From JBAZGG01 sp041653015 (lineage in GTDB: Bacteria > Bacillota_I > Bacilli_A > RFN20 > CAG-826): a stretch of 64,000 nucleotides of DNA. The notes under the pieces are model-generated. The model worked only from the letters and a program-made list of their open reading frames with translations. It ran no database searches and was not told the DNA's origin. A program made the position numbers and the translations under genes. The stretch lies in NCBI GenBank assembly GCA_041653015.1, contig JBAZGG010000002.1, positions 44,924-108,923 on the forward strand, read 5' to 3'. Positions 55,487 through 64,000 of this stretch are shown here, in pieces. Every line of letters begins with the position of its first letter. The stretch's first letter is position 1.

Positions 55487-58400
55487 TTATTTTACCACAC
55501 GAAGAGTCCCATCTAACAACGACAAAAGATATTTATTCACGCTTTTGCCGGTGCGCTTAATAACAAAGTTCGCATAGGCATGCAATTGGTCATCATACTC
55601 ATTATCATCGATGCGCTTCAGTTTGTAATCGACGATGTCTACATGATCATCATAAATGATGAGAAGATCGATAACGCCATGATAATCCAGCTCTTGATCA
55701 AAAAATTCATACTCGTGAAAAATCTGACCATTAGACACCTCATCAAAGATTGGATTTCGCAAAGCGCGCTCTATGTAGAACCTTTCCTTATCATCCTTGA
55801 CAAATGATAGATCGGGATTCTTAAAATCGATTAGTTCCATCAATGAGTGCATCCTTTGACCAAACGCCAATGCATCGGCGGAATAGGAGAGAGAAAATTC
55901 CTTTGATGCTCGTTTGTATTCAATTTTTTGTGGAAGAGCTTCAATTTCCGGCATTTCAAATTTGGCTATAGCATAATCGCACTTATTCTCGACCATCAGT
56001 TTCGGAGAAGGAATCATGAGCGATCTATCAATTTTGTGAACAGAGGGAAAAGCGAAATTGAGCAAGTGTCCGAGCGAATTGCTATTATCGATCAATTTAG
56101 GGGCATTTTTTAAATCTCTAGGAAAAAGGACGATCGCTTTTTCTTGACATCTCGTCAAAGCGACATAGAGGAGTCTCATCTTCTCCGACAATTCTTCTTC
56201 ATCCATCATATTGCGATTGAGCACTTGAAGCGGATTCAAAAAGTGTTCGGATGAAATATTTGGAAAACTCGCACCATATTTGGAAGAGACGACGAAGGAT
56301 GATGTATAGGAACTCCTATTGAACCGTCTCGACAATCCGGCATAATAAATGATAGGAAATTCCAATCCTTTTGAAGAGTGAATAGTCATCATGCGAACAG
56401 AGCTCGAAATGGACATATCAGCATCGATATTCAGTTTGATATCATAGGATTTTAAATCATCGAAAAAGCCGATTAGATCATCAAAATCATCGCCGAGTTT
56501 GTCCATATCTCGAACCATTTCAACGATTCCTTCGATGGTCGCTTTGTTCGATTCGATATCGCCGAGAAAAACAAAGTTCTCGACGATGCCAAATTTATCG
56601 ATTAATTTTGCTAAAAAATCAGCGAGAAACATATTGTCAGCCTTTTCAGCGAGGACAGCAATTTTCTTGAAGATCTCTGTCTCTTTAATCTTGTTTTGAT
56701 GAACTATATCATAGATATTCTGATCGGCTTCGCGAAAAATATAACTTCTCGCAATCGAAGCGTAATAATGACCGTATTTCGTTTCGTCTCTATGTCGATA
56801 GTCGCGAATAAATTTGAGAATGCTCGTCAAAAGCATCGCGACATCCTGAAATTTGATATCGGGCGAAGCATCGTTGACAAGAGGTATGTTTCGATCTGTC
56901 AACACTTTCTGATAAAGGTCATATTTCGATCTTCTATCGAGCAGGATAACGAAGTCTGAGAAAAGGCATTTTCGCAATCCAGCACCATCAAATACCAAAT
57001 AGCCGCTATTCATTTTGGCGATGATATCATCAGCGATTAAATTCGCTTCGATAAGAGCAGCGTCGTCAAAAATTTCAATCTCTTCGCCATCGTTATCCAT
57101 CGCATCATCGTTCTGCTCATCATAATCTCTAGATGGATTATCGGTTGGATAGAGATAAAATTCTAATGAATAGTTCTGATCGGTGTGACCCGATGTTTCA
57201 AATTCTGTTTTTCCCGCTTTTAATGAATGGCCGTCGCGATAATCAACTCCCCCGACTCTCTCGCTCATTATCTTCGAAAACATCTCATTGATATCATCGA
57301 TAACCTGGGGGCGCGACCGGAAATTATAATCGAGAGTTATCAATTTGCCGTTCCCTTGACAAGCCTCGTGAATCTTTTCTTTAAATATTGATGGATTGGC
57401 GTTTCTAAATCTATATATCGATTGTTTGATATCGCCGACGAAAAACGTGTTGCCGCTCGATATTTCTTCGATGAAAGCATTTTGCACATCAGAAGTATCT
57501 TGATATTCATCGATCATGATATATTTAATCGATGATTTAATCTCTTTCTTGATGCGTGGAATTTTGACTAAATCGAATGCCATCGAAGCGATGTCTTTGA
57601 ATTTAAAAGCGTTGCGATGTTTCTTAAAGCTAAATAGTCGAGAATCTAATTCCTTGATGATATCGATAATAATCGATAGATAATTCCTATCATCACTCAT
57701 CTTTGAGAGAATGTTGGCTTTTGAATCGAGATGCGCCATCTCTTTGATCTCATCTTTCAAACCTTTAATCTCTTTCCAATATGATTGATCGATATCGGAA
57801 GGTTTCGTAATTTTTATTCCGCGAAGAGAATTCTGCAGAGCGTCAAAATCATCGATGTTGCTAATGAGATCAAGACTAGCGCATTCTATCTCGTCAAGAA
57901 TTCCGGTGGTATGCCGTCTTAAAATCGATAGTTTACTCTTTTCGAGCTGAACATAGTCATTGAGCCAAAGCGAATAGTTTTCATTTGTTGCCACTTTTTC
58001 TAGATAGGTATCTAAAAACTCATTTTTATCGATGCGCAAACAGGCATCATCATATATTTTAACGATGAATTCTTTCAGTTTCGCATCATCGTTGATGAGA
58101 TACTTGAATATCATCGCTTTAAAGTCAGCTCCGTTTGAAGAGTAATATTCATCGAGGATTTCATCCAAAAACTTTTTGACAGTCACTGAATCGATGATCT
58201 CATTGATGATGGAGATGTCTGGGCTCAATCCGAGCTCATAGTGATATTTTCTAACGATTGAGAGGGCATAAGCGTCAAAAGTGGCAATGTTCGCCGATTC
58301 GATTCTGCCGGATAGATGAGATAGAGAAGGCTCGGCTAAAATCGCTTCGCGAATTCGCCTTTTCATCTCAAATGCCGCTTTATTGGTGAATGTCAGTACG

Positions 58401-58558
58401 AGAATTTGCGAGAGATCGACTCCCTCTTTCACCATCTGAAAAACGCGCTCGGTCAACACAGCCGTTTTACCGCTGCCCGCACCCGCCGAGATTAAAAATT
58501 TGCCATCTCGAGAAGAGATCGCATCTCTCTGTCCTTGTTTCCAAACTCTAGCGCTCAT
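55487..58558 (-). CDS. addA: Helicase-nuclease AddA
   Basis: AddA (1023 residues) is the UvrD-type helicase and nuclease subunit that processes double-strand breaks for recombination. The Walker A is SAGAGSGKTAVL at about 25-36, the DEYQDTS box is in the middle, and the RecB-type nuclease at the C-terminus shows GVIDLL and VDYKLK. GAGGAGA precedes the ATG, which overlaps addB by 11 bases. It is shorter than the Bacillus protein (about 1230). Confidence 0.94.
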   Translation of the reverse strand: MSARVWKQGQRDAISSRDGKFLISAGAGSGKTAVLTERVFQMVKEGVDLSQILVLTFTNKAAFEMKRRIREAILAEPSLSHLSGRIESANIATFDAYALSIVRKYHYELGLSPDISIINEIIDSVTVKKFLDEILDEYYSSNGADFKAMIFKYLINDDAKLKEFIVKIYDDACLRIDKNEFLDTYLEKVATNENYSLWLNDYVQLEKSKLSILRRHTTGILDEIECASLDLISNIDDFDALQNSLRGIKITKPSDIDQSYWKEIKGLKDEIKEMAHLDSKANILSKMSDDRNYLSIIIDIIKELDSRLFSFKKHRNAFKFKDIASMAFDLVKIPRIKKEIKSSIKYIMIDEYQDTSDVQNAFIEEISSGNTFFVGDIKQSIYRFRNANPSIFKEKIHEACQGNGKLITLDYNFRSRPQVIDDINEMFSKIMSERVGGVDYRDGHSLKAGKTEFETSGHTDQNYSLEFYLYPTDNPSRDYDEQNDDAMDNDGEEIEIFDDAALIEANLIADDIIAKMNSGYLVFDGAGLRKCLFSDFVILLDRRSKYDLYQKVLTDRNIPLVNDASPDIKFQDVAMLLTSILKFIRDYRHRDETKYGHYYASIARSYIFREADQNIYDIVHQNKIKETEIFKKIAVLAEKADNMFLADFLAKLIDKFGIVENFVFLGDIESNKATIEGIVEMVRDMDKLGDDFDDLIGFFDDLKSYDIKLNIDADMSISSSVRMMTIHSSKGLEFPIIYYAGLSRRFNRSSYTSSFVVSSKYGASFPNISSEHFLNPLQVLNRNMMDEEELSEKMRLLYVALTRCQEKAIVLFPRDLKNAPKLIDNSNSLGHLLNFAFPSVHKIDRSLMIPSPKLMVENKCDYAIAKFEMPEIEALPQKIEYKRASKEFSLSYSADALAFGQRMHSLMELIDFKNPDLSFVKDDKERFYIERALRNPIFDEVSNGQIFHEYEFFDQELDYHGVIDLLIIYDDHVDIVDYKLKRIDDNEYDDQLHAYANFVIKRTGKSVNKYLLSLLDGTLRVVK
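55489..55497 (-). promoter_or_regulatory. Extended -10 overlapping the addA stop, leaderless start
   Basis: On the minus strand TGGTAAAAT is followed by six bases and the ATG at 55482. Its TAAAAT hexamer shares bases with the TAA stop of addA. Confidence 0.5.
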
Positions 58559-60899
58559 CTTTCTCCTCTTCTTCGCTATTCAGATCAATTTGCACAATAT
58601 CCGCATCTCTTCGATAGCAAATGTCACGGAATTCACAATATTTACACGGTGTATTTTTTTTATTTATCTGCTTTGGATTGATATAAAATCGATTGTTTCT
58701 TATATCGGAATCAGCCTTTAAAGCCGTGTCGAGAGCTGATCGCTGCAAATCATACATCTCATCGCTGTTGCGCATTTTAAATCTCCTGTCAAAGGAGCCA
58801 TCTTTTAACACTTTCATCCCTTTGATGTAATCCGATTGCATTGCGTAATTATTCGAGATGCTCTCGATAAAATCGCGATCGTCTAGCGTCACGCCGCGCA
58901 GCATGAACTGCTTGTAATAATCAGTGGTCGGTTGATACATGTCGGCAGGCGCATTAATCTTTGACGTTATCTGTTCAAAGTACACGCCAAAAAGTGTTCT
59001 GCTTTCGATATCGGATAAGGATTTGCTGATGAGAGAATATAATGGCAATTGCAATGAATAGCCATATTTGACTTCCTGTTCATTGAACTCGTGCACCGTC
59101 GATTTGTAATCGATTATGGCATAGCCGCGCTTATTTTTGATGGAGGTCAAAATAATCTTATCGATAAAACCGCTGATAGAAGAATTATCGCTCAGCTTAT
59201 AGCTGACGGGCGTCTCTCGCAAAATCTTTTCAATGTATGGATTATTGATTTCGTGCTCGCTGATGAAACGGATGACATTTTCAGTGTTATATTTCACTTT
59301 TTCAAGAAACATTTTTTCTCGACTAGAGAATGGATATTTTGCCATCTCTAATTCAAAGGCTTTTTCATAATCGAGATCGGGATTGGATATCCGCTGAAGC
59401 ACGGAATGGATGAGCGATCCGCAATCAGCGGAGAAAGAGCGTTCAAATTCACCGATGCCAAGTATTCTATCGACGTAGTATTTAAAACCGCATTCATAGA
59501 ATGAAGCAAACTGAGAGAAAGAATATTTCATGATGCCGTTCGATGAAACGGCGTTCACCATTTTATACGAATGATCATATTTAAAATATGGGATATATAT
59601 CCTCGAATCAAGAGTGGCATAACGCTCATCGATAAATAGATATTTTCTTTTCAAGTCATATAATGACGCCAACAGCAATTCTAGGAATACTTTGCCGTAT
59701 TGTTCGTTTTGAAAATCGGGAGAGATTATGGCAATATTTAATTCTTTGATCAAAAAAGAGATGTAGCACTGATTGCCGAGCGACTTTTCTTTAAAGGATA
59801 TGGATTTGATATTCATTTGAGATATCGCCCTGATGGTGTTGTCTTTACTGATAGAATTCAACTCGTCGCTCGCCGCTAAACCGAGCATCCTTTTTTGTCT
59901 GTCAGATAAAAATGAATCGTCGCTGTATACTCTTGGAAAAACGCCATTAGAAAAATTCACAACAAAGATGTGATCATCTGGATCCGATGTGAAATCATCT
60001 ATCACTCTCACCACATTTTTAAACTTTTGTGATATGCATGGTTTGGTCGACAAAATCGATCTGAACACTTCGCTTCGCAATCGAGAGGGAAGATTCATGC
60101 TTTCATATGGCAGAAGCGAGGAGATTATCAACTTCAAATTTTTAAGATCAATTTCATCTCGACATCTGTCTTTTAAAGAGGAATAGACATCGTTTAGAGA
60201 TGAGGTGACAACGCTTTTCAAAAACTCTTTTCCCAGCCGGTGAGAACTCAATTTTCTTTCCTCTGGAAAAAGAACACTAAAGCCGAACATCGGACAATAT
60301 TTTTGCATGATAAAGCGATATGAATCATCAGCCCCACAGATGAAAATACGATTGACATCAACGCCATTTTTAATCAGCGTAGCGATTTGATTGGAGACGT
60401 GTTGCACTTCCTCATATATCGTATCAAATTTGAACGCTGTCCTAGGGCTCGAATCAGATGCGAGTTTTATAGTTTCGAAAACTATCCCTAATTCTTGCAG
60501 GCGATTAGTCACCGTCGAATCGAGTTGGTCTTCATAGATAAAGAGATGCTTCTTTTTTAAAAGGGTTAAAAAAACATCGTCTAAATGCAGCAGTCTATTG
60601 CGAGCGAGTTCTCGTTTATATGAAACATATTCATTTAATGCATCATCGCTATAGGAGTCGCGAAGCAGATATCGAATGGATTGGCAAATAGCGAGCGAGC
60701 GCTCAAAAGACATATCATATTTAGAGGATAAAAAAGCGCTAGCGCGTTCATCTACCTGATAAAACAATCTATCGATGAACTCATTTTTATTGAAAATTTT
60801 CACGTCACAGAATTCTGTTGAAGACTTTAAAAATAAATCCTTGATTGAATTGGATGCCACAACCAAAGAATCAGAAGTTTTAGTGAAGGGAAATATCAC
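58548..60899 (-). CDS. addB: Helicase-nuclease AddB (short form)
   Basis: AddB is the partner of AddA. The C-terminal nuclease has GFIDKIIL and AIIDYKS, and the 4Fe-4S cysteines are visible: one in FYECGFKYY and three in CKYCEFRDIC. The N-terminal part has no Walker A lysine motif, unlike Bacillus AddB, and the chain is about 780 residues instead of about 1160. The frame opens with TTG at 60935, but that codon lies in the promoter -35. I prefer GTG at 60899, six bases after TATAAT. Confidence 0.87.
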   Translation of the reverse strand: MIFPFTKTSDSLVVASNSIKDLFLKSSTEFCDVKIFNKNEFIDRLFYQVDERASAFLSSKYDMSFERSLAICQSIRYLLRDSYSDDALNEYVSYKRELARNRLLHLDDVFLTLLKKKHLFIYEDQLDSTVTNRLQELGIVFETIKLASDSSPRTAFKFDTIYEEVQHVSNQIATLIKNGVDVNRIFICGADDSYRFIMQKYCPMFGFSVLFPEERKLSSHRLGKEFLKSVVTSSLNDVYSSLKDRCRDEIDLKNLKLIISSLLPYESMNLPSRLRSEVFRSILSTKPCISQKFKNVVRVIDDFTSDPDDHIFVVNFSNGVFPRVYSDDSFLSDRQKRMLGLAASDELNSISKDNTIRAISQMNIKSISFKEKSLGNQCYISFLIKELNIAIISPDFQNEQYGKVFLELLLASLYDLKRKYLFIDERYATLDSRIYIPYFKYDHSYKMVNAVSSNGIMKYSFSQFASFYECGFKYYVDRILGIGEFERSFSADCGSLIHSVLQRISNPDLDYEKAFELEMAKYPFSSREKMFLEKVKYNTENVIRFISEHEINNPYIEKILRETPVSYKLSDNSSISGFIDKIILTSIKNKRGYAIIDYKSTVHEFNEQEVKYGYSLQLPLYSLISKSLSDIESRTLFGVYFEQITSKINAPADMYQPTTDYYKQFMLRGVTLDDRDFIESISNNYAMQSDYIKGMKVLKDGSFDRRFKMRNSDEMYDLQRSALDTALKADSDIRNNRFYINPKQINKKNTPCKYCEFRDICYRRDADIVQIDLNSEEEEKDER

Positions 60900-60905
60900 A
60901 GAAAT

Positions 60906-60935
60906 ATTATAAGGCTTGACACTATTTAAAGTCAA
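60906..60935 (-). promoter_or_regulatory. Promoter of addB-addA, leaderless start
   Basis: On the minus strand TTGACT (60930-60935) and TATAAT (60906-60911) are 18 bases apart. Six bases separate the -10 from GTG at 60899. The -35 takes its first three bases from the glpK terminator hairpin. Confidence 0.8.
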
Positions 60936-60956
60936 AGATGGTTTAAACCATCTTTG
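60933..60956 (-). terminator. Perfect 24-base palindrome after glpK (probable terminator)
   Basis: The arms CAAAGATGGTTT and AAACCATCTTTG are perfectly complementary. It begins three bases after the glpK stop. The following T run is short (TTTGACTTT), so termination may be partial. Confidence 0.65.
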
Positions 60957-60958
60957 TC

Positions 60959-62437
60959 TTAATTCTTAAAAATTCGCGTCGCTTTGATGGCTTTTTTCCA
61001 ACCGGAGTATTTGCTTTTAACTAAGCTGGATTTCATCGTTGGAACAAACGTTTTTTGATTGCAATGAAACATTTTAATCTCCGCGATATCTTTCCAAAAT
61101 CCCGATTGCAGTCCAGCGAGATATGCCACTCCAAGAGCGGTCGTTTCTAAACATTGTGGAAGAAGGATTTTACATCGCAGAATATCGGCCTGAAATTGAA
61201 GGAGCAAACTATTCTTGGTCGCTCCGCCATCCACTCTCAAAGATTTTAGCTTTAAATGGGCTTCTTTTTTCATCACTTCCAAAACATCTTTGCTTTGAAA
61301 AGCGATGCTCTCTAAACACGCTCTGACAAAATGAGCGCGAGAACTGCCCCTCGTCAATCCGAATACCGCTCCCCTCGCATCATTATCCCAATACGGAGTG
61401 CCCAAGCCAACAAACGCTGGAACGACATATACTCCACCGCTATCAGAAACTTTTTTTGCCACGTGCTCGGATTCATCGGCATCGCGTATCATATACATCT
61501 CATCGCGGAGCCATTGAACGACGGCCCCACCGATGAAAACACTTCCTTCAAGAGCGTATGTCGTCTTGCCATCGATCTCCCAGGCGATCGTCGTCAGCAA
61601 GCCGCTCTGCGAAAAAACTGGTCTCTCTCCGATATTCATAAGGGCGAAACAACCTGTTCCATAGGTGTTTTTGCTCTCGCCCTTATCGAAACAAGCCTGT
61701 CCAAATAAAGCCGCTTGCTGATCTCCAGCGACTCCCATGATATGAACATCGCTATCTAAGATAGCAAGTTTGCCATAATCATAGCTGGATGGCTTGACCA
61801 TCGGAAGAAGACATTTAGGAATATTGAATAGAGAAAGGAGCTCGTTATCCCATTCTTTCGCGTTGATATTATAGAGCAATGTTCGAGAGGCATTGGAGAC
61901 ATCTGTGGCGTGCATCTTTCCTCTTGTCGCTTTATAGATGAGCCAAGAGTCGACCGTGCCAAATAATAGCTCACCGCGTTCCGCTCTTTCTTGCCCATTA
62001 GGAATTGCATCGAGAATAAATCTGATTTTTGAAGCGCTGAAATATGGGTTGATAAGCAGTCCCGTTTTTTGATGAATCATATGCTTATATTCTTTTAATG
62101 AATCACATATCGCTTGCGATTGTCGTGATTGCCAAACGATTGCGTTATAAACTGGCAAACCGGTTTTCTTTTCCCAGATGATGGTCGTCTCTCTTTGGTT
62201 TGTGAGTCCGATTGAATCGACTTCATCTAAAGTGGTATTGGCGGTGATCAGAACATCATTGATGACATCGATCATGCTGATGAGAATCTTTAATGGTTCC
62301 TCTTCGACCCATCCAGGTTTTGGATATGAGCACAGCACCTCTCTTTGAGCAGAGTATTTCAAATCTCCTTTTCTATCGAAAAGAATGGCGCGAGTTGAAG
62401 TTGTGCCTTGATCGATCGCCATGATGTATTTCTTCAT
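60959..62437 (-). CDS. glpK: Glycerol kinase
   Basis: GlpK (492 residues) phosphorylates glycerol. The opening AIDQGTTSTRAI, the central GVAGDQQAALFGQ, and the late ALEGSVFIGGAVVQW are family signatures. It lies eight bases after the alkD-type gene. No glpF or glpD gene is in the window. Confidence 0.96.
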   Translation of the reverse strand: MKKYIMAIDQGTTSTRAILFDRKGDLKYSAQREVLCSYPKPGWVEEEPLKILISMIDVINDVLITANTTLDEVDSIGLTNQRETTIIWEKKTGLPVYNAIVWQSRQSQAICDSLKEYKHMIHQKTGLLINPYFSASKIRFILDAIPNGQERAERGELLFGTVDSWLIYKATRGKMHATDVSNASRTLLYNINAKEWDNELLSLFNIPKCLLPMVKPSSYDYGKLAILDSDVHIMGVAGDQQAALFGQACFDKGESKNTYGTGCFALMNIGERPVFSQSGLLTTIAWEIDGKTTYALEGSVFIGGAVVQWLRDEMYMIRDADESEHVAKKVSDSGGVYVVPAFVGLGTPYWDNDARGAVFGLTRGSSRAHFVRACLESIAFQSKDVLEVMKKEAHLKLKSLRVDGGATKNSLLLQFQADILRCKILLPQCLETTALGVAYLAGLQSGFWKDIAEIKMFHCNQKTFVPTMKSSLVKSKYSGWKKAIKATRIFKN

Positions 62438-62445
62438 ATTTTTAA

Positions 62446-63120
62446 TTACCTCTTCAATGTTTTCAAATAGTTTTTTTGATCTTCGGTCAAACGATATGAT
62501 TCGATGGATTTTTGTATGGCTTTATTATGAGTCCAATCGTCGAGGTTGAGATTAACAAATAAACTTAACGATTCATCGTAGCATTTCACTAAGCAGACAC
62601 TTATGAGCCACGCAATAGCCATTTTAACATAATATTCTTCATCGTTTCTAATAGATGAAAAAATGAAATTGATGTTTTTGTCATTGACAAAATTGCAGAT
62701 TAGCAGAACATAAGCAAATCGTCTCACGAAGGTGTGTTTTGAAGCCAAAAACTTCTTAAAATAAACTGATGCGAGTTTGAAGTCTTTCGCATGAAAAGAC
62801 GAGGCGCATAAATCACAGATAGACCAACAGTCAACTCTTGATAAAAATTTGAGCAAGAACTCATACGACTCTCTCTCGCTATGACATCTCGCGATTGAGA
62901 CGATAGCGATCAACATATCCAGTTCATAAAATTCATTAACGGGTAAACAGGTTATATCAGAGTTTTGTTTAACGATACTTTTTGCAACGATGCGAATATC
63001 TGGTACTCGAACGCCAAGAGTTTTCAACTTCGTGTTGACAATTTTCCGATTAAAATCATCGTATTTTTTATCGGCGTATTTTTCCAATTTTTCAATTATT
63101 TCCAATTTTTTTGATATCAT
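62446..63120 (-). CDS. DNA alkylation repair protein (AlkD-like)
   Basis: A 224-residue, all-helical HEAT-repeat protein. It shows the AlkD layout: short N-terminal helices, LGVRVPDIR near residue 33, and WSICDLCASSFHAKD in the middle. AlkD enzymes remove alkylated purines from DNA. There is no Shine-Dalgarno. Its product shares a transcript with glpK. Confidence 0.82.
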   Translation of the reverse strand: MISKKLEIIEKLEKYADKKYDDFNRKIVNTKLKTLGVRVPDIRIVAKSIVKQNSDITCLPVNEFYELDMLIAIVSIARCHSERESYEFLLKFLSRVDCWSICDLCASSFHAKDFKLASVYFKKFLASKHTFVRRFAYVLLICNFVNDKNINFIFSSIRNDEEYYVKMAIAWLISVCLVKCYDESLSLFVNLNLDDWTHNKAIQKSIESYRLTEDQKNYLKTLKR

Positions 63121-63130
63121 TGTAGTTTAT

Positions 63131-63139
63131 ATTATAGCA
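63131..63139 (-). promoter_or_regulatory. Extended -10 upstream of the AlkD-like gene
   Basis: On the minus strand TGCTATAAT lies ten bases before the ATG at 63120. The RNA leader would be only a few bases, too short for a Shine-Dalgarno. Confidence 0.55.
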
Positions 63140-63240
63140 AATATAATTTAAAAATTACGCGTTGTGTTTGTATTCAATCAACACTTATGATATACAATTA
63201 ATGAAGTATTTATTATTTGCATCCACATGAAAGGACAATC

Positions 63241-64000
63241 ATGAATAAAATTCTCAAATTTGCCTCTGGTTTCGCGATCTCTTTTGCGGTTGCGATTCCG
63301 ATCGCTTTCGCTTGTTCCTTAGCAAAGCAAGACGTGATGTCGCAGACTTTTGCCGATTATTTCGATGTCGACGCCGAAATTTATTATGATACAGGCGTAA
63401 CAGTCGGAGCCACAACAAAAAATATCAGCCGAACAAAATCGGGTTCCGCTGAGGCTACGACGAGCCTACTATACGACGTCCACGAATTGACGGGCTTTTC
63501 GCATAGAACATACACGACATATGAGCAATTAAAAACGATGACGGCCACCACTGATGCCGATCCAGATATTCCTGGAAATATGATTCTGTTATATTCCCAA
63601 AATTCCGTCTATGGCGGATGGGCCGTTGGCTGCTGGAATCGCGAGCACGTCTGGTGCCAATCTCTCAGCTATTGGGGAACGGAAACCGGTCCAGGATCTG
63701 ACATTCATCATCTTCGACCAGCAACTGTCACGCTGAATTCTATGAGAAATAATAGTCCTTATGGAATCGTGGCGACGCACAATTCATCAACGGCTTTTGA
63801 CACCACTGATTGCTGGATAGGAGACAATTCTTCTAGCACGAGAGTATTTGAACCATCGGAATCACTGAAAGGCGATATCGCCAGAATTTTGATGTATATG
63901 TATGCTTCATACGATACTGCAACTAATTTCACCACATATTCACACGATGGCTCTCTCTCGATTTCTTCAATTGTTAGCGCTTCATCTGAAAGCGCAGTTT
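63241..64000 (+). CDS. Secreted endonuclease I family nuclease (cut by window edge)
   Basis: The first 253 codons of an exported nuclease; the frame is open at the right edge. A signal sequence covers about residues 1-28 (ISFAVAIPIAFACS). The active site is seen in CWNREHVWCQS (Glu, His) and in SDIHHLRPATVTLNSMRNN, the two signatures of the endonuclease I/Vvn family. FEPSESLKGDIARILMYMY is also typical. AAAGGA precedes the ATG. Such enzymes degrade DNA outside the cell. Confidence 0.92.
   Translation, partial: MNKILKFASGFAISFAVAIPIAFACSLAKQDVMSQTFADYFDVDAEIYYDTGVTVGATTKNISRTKSGSAEATTSLLYDVHELTGFSHRTYTTYEQLKTMTATTDADPDIPGNMILLYSQNSVYGGWAVGCWNREHVWCQSLSYWGTETGPGSDIHHLRPATVTLNSMRNNSPYGIVATHNSSTAFDTTDCWIGDNSSSTRVFEPSESLKGDIARILMYMYASYDTATNFTTYSHDGSLSISSIVSASSESAV

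Noticed and set aside
60933..60956. The 24-base palindrome as a phage or recombination site
   Set aside because: It lies right after the glpK stop and has the shape of a terminator. No integrase or repeat copy is near.
1..64000. UGA read as tryptophan (Mycoplasma code)
   Set aside because: Several genes end at TGA at the family's usual C-terminus (thiI, pncB, ccpA, atpC), and all Trp residues in conserved motifs are TGG.
1..64000. CRISPR arrays, insertion sequences, tRNA or rRNA genes
   Set aside because: I saw no regularly spaced repeats, transposase motifs, cloverleaf-type stretches or rRNA segments on either strand.

Overview
The window is an AT-rich stretch of chromosome from a low-GC Gram-positive bacterium of the class Bacilli, most likely an uncultured relative of the Mollicutes/Erysipelotrichia side of that class. 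UGA is an ordinary stop (thiI, pncB, ccpA and atpC end on TGA) and Trp is read from TGG, so this is the standard code and not the Mycoplasma code. Gene order repeats Bacillus subtilis in several blocks: thrS, infC-rpmI-rplT; thiI-nifS-ezrA-rpsD-tyrS-ccpA; trmB with PepV and M42 peptidases; gmk-priA-rsmB-rlmN-prpC-prkC-rsgA-rpe; and a complete atp operon. I found no tRNA, rRNA, CRISPR array, insertion sequence or prophage.

Layout. 1-1.3 kb: end of pfkA and a ROK glucokinase. 1.3-4.8 kb: T-box-controlled thrS and L20-leader-controlled infC-rpmI-rplT. 4.8-8.8 kb: ezrA-nifS-thiI. 8.9-9.8 kb: rpsD with a long leader. 9.9-13.1 kb: a DUF1919 gene and ccpA-tyrS with a self-operator promoter. 13.1-18.0 kb: coaX-pepV-trmB-M42 peptidase-pncB as one overlapping operon. 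18.1-25.8 kb: a lipoprotein, the glgC-glgD-glgA-leuS operon and a small membrane protein. 25.8-35.7 kb: rpmB and the gmk...rpe operon. 35.7-41.4 kb: an LRR lipoprotein, RqcH-like protein, trmL, a LicA-like kinase, ppa and a thioredoxin-fold lipoprotein. 41.4-48.2 kb: the F1FO ATP synthase operon. 48.3-53 kb: a PPi-type phosphofructokinase, a secreted barnase-type RNase and a nucleoside kinase. 53-63.1 kb: glyA, addB-addA-DUF5677, alkD-type gene and glpK. 63.2 kb to the edge: a secreted endonuclease I.

How it fits together. The genes describe a fermentative, sugar-using cell: glucokinase, two phosphofructokinases, glycogen synthesis from ADP-glucose, glycerol kinase and a CcpA-type regulator. 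The ATP synthase c-subunit carries the two-carboxylate Na+-binding pattern, which suggests a sodium-coupled membrane economy. Two secreted nucleases plus a nucleoside kinase point to scavenging of external nucleic acid.

The least expected signals are four. (1) At least eight genes without a Shine-Dalgarno have a -10 box exactly six bases before the start codon, which implies leaderless mRNAs. (2) A 521-residue exported protein ends in a complete barnase active site. (3) The RsmB-like protein has lost both catalytic-motif cysteines and its SAM-binding loop. (4) A CcpA-type regulator has two operators woven into its own promoter, and a cre-like site sits at the nucleoside kinase promoter next to the RNase gene.
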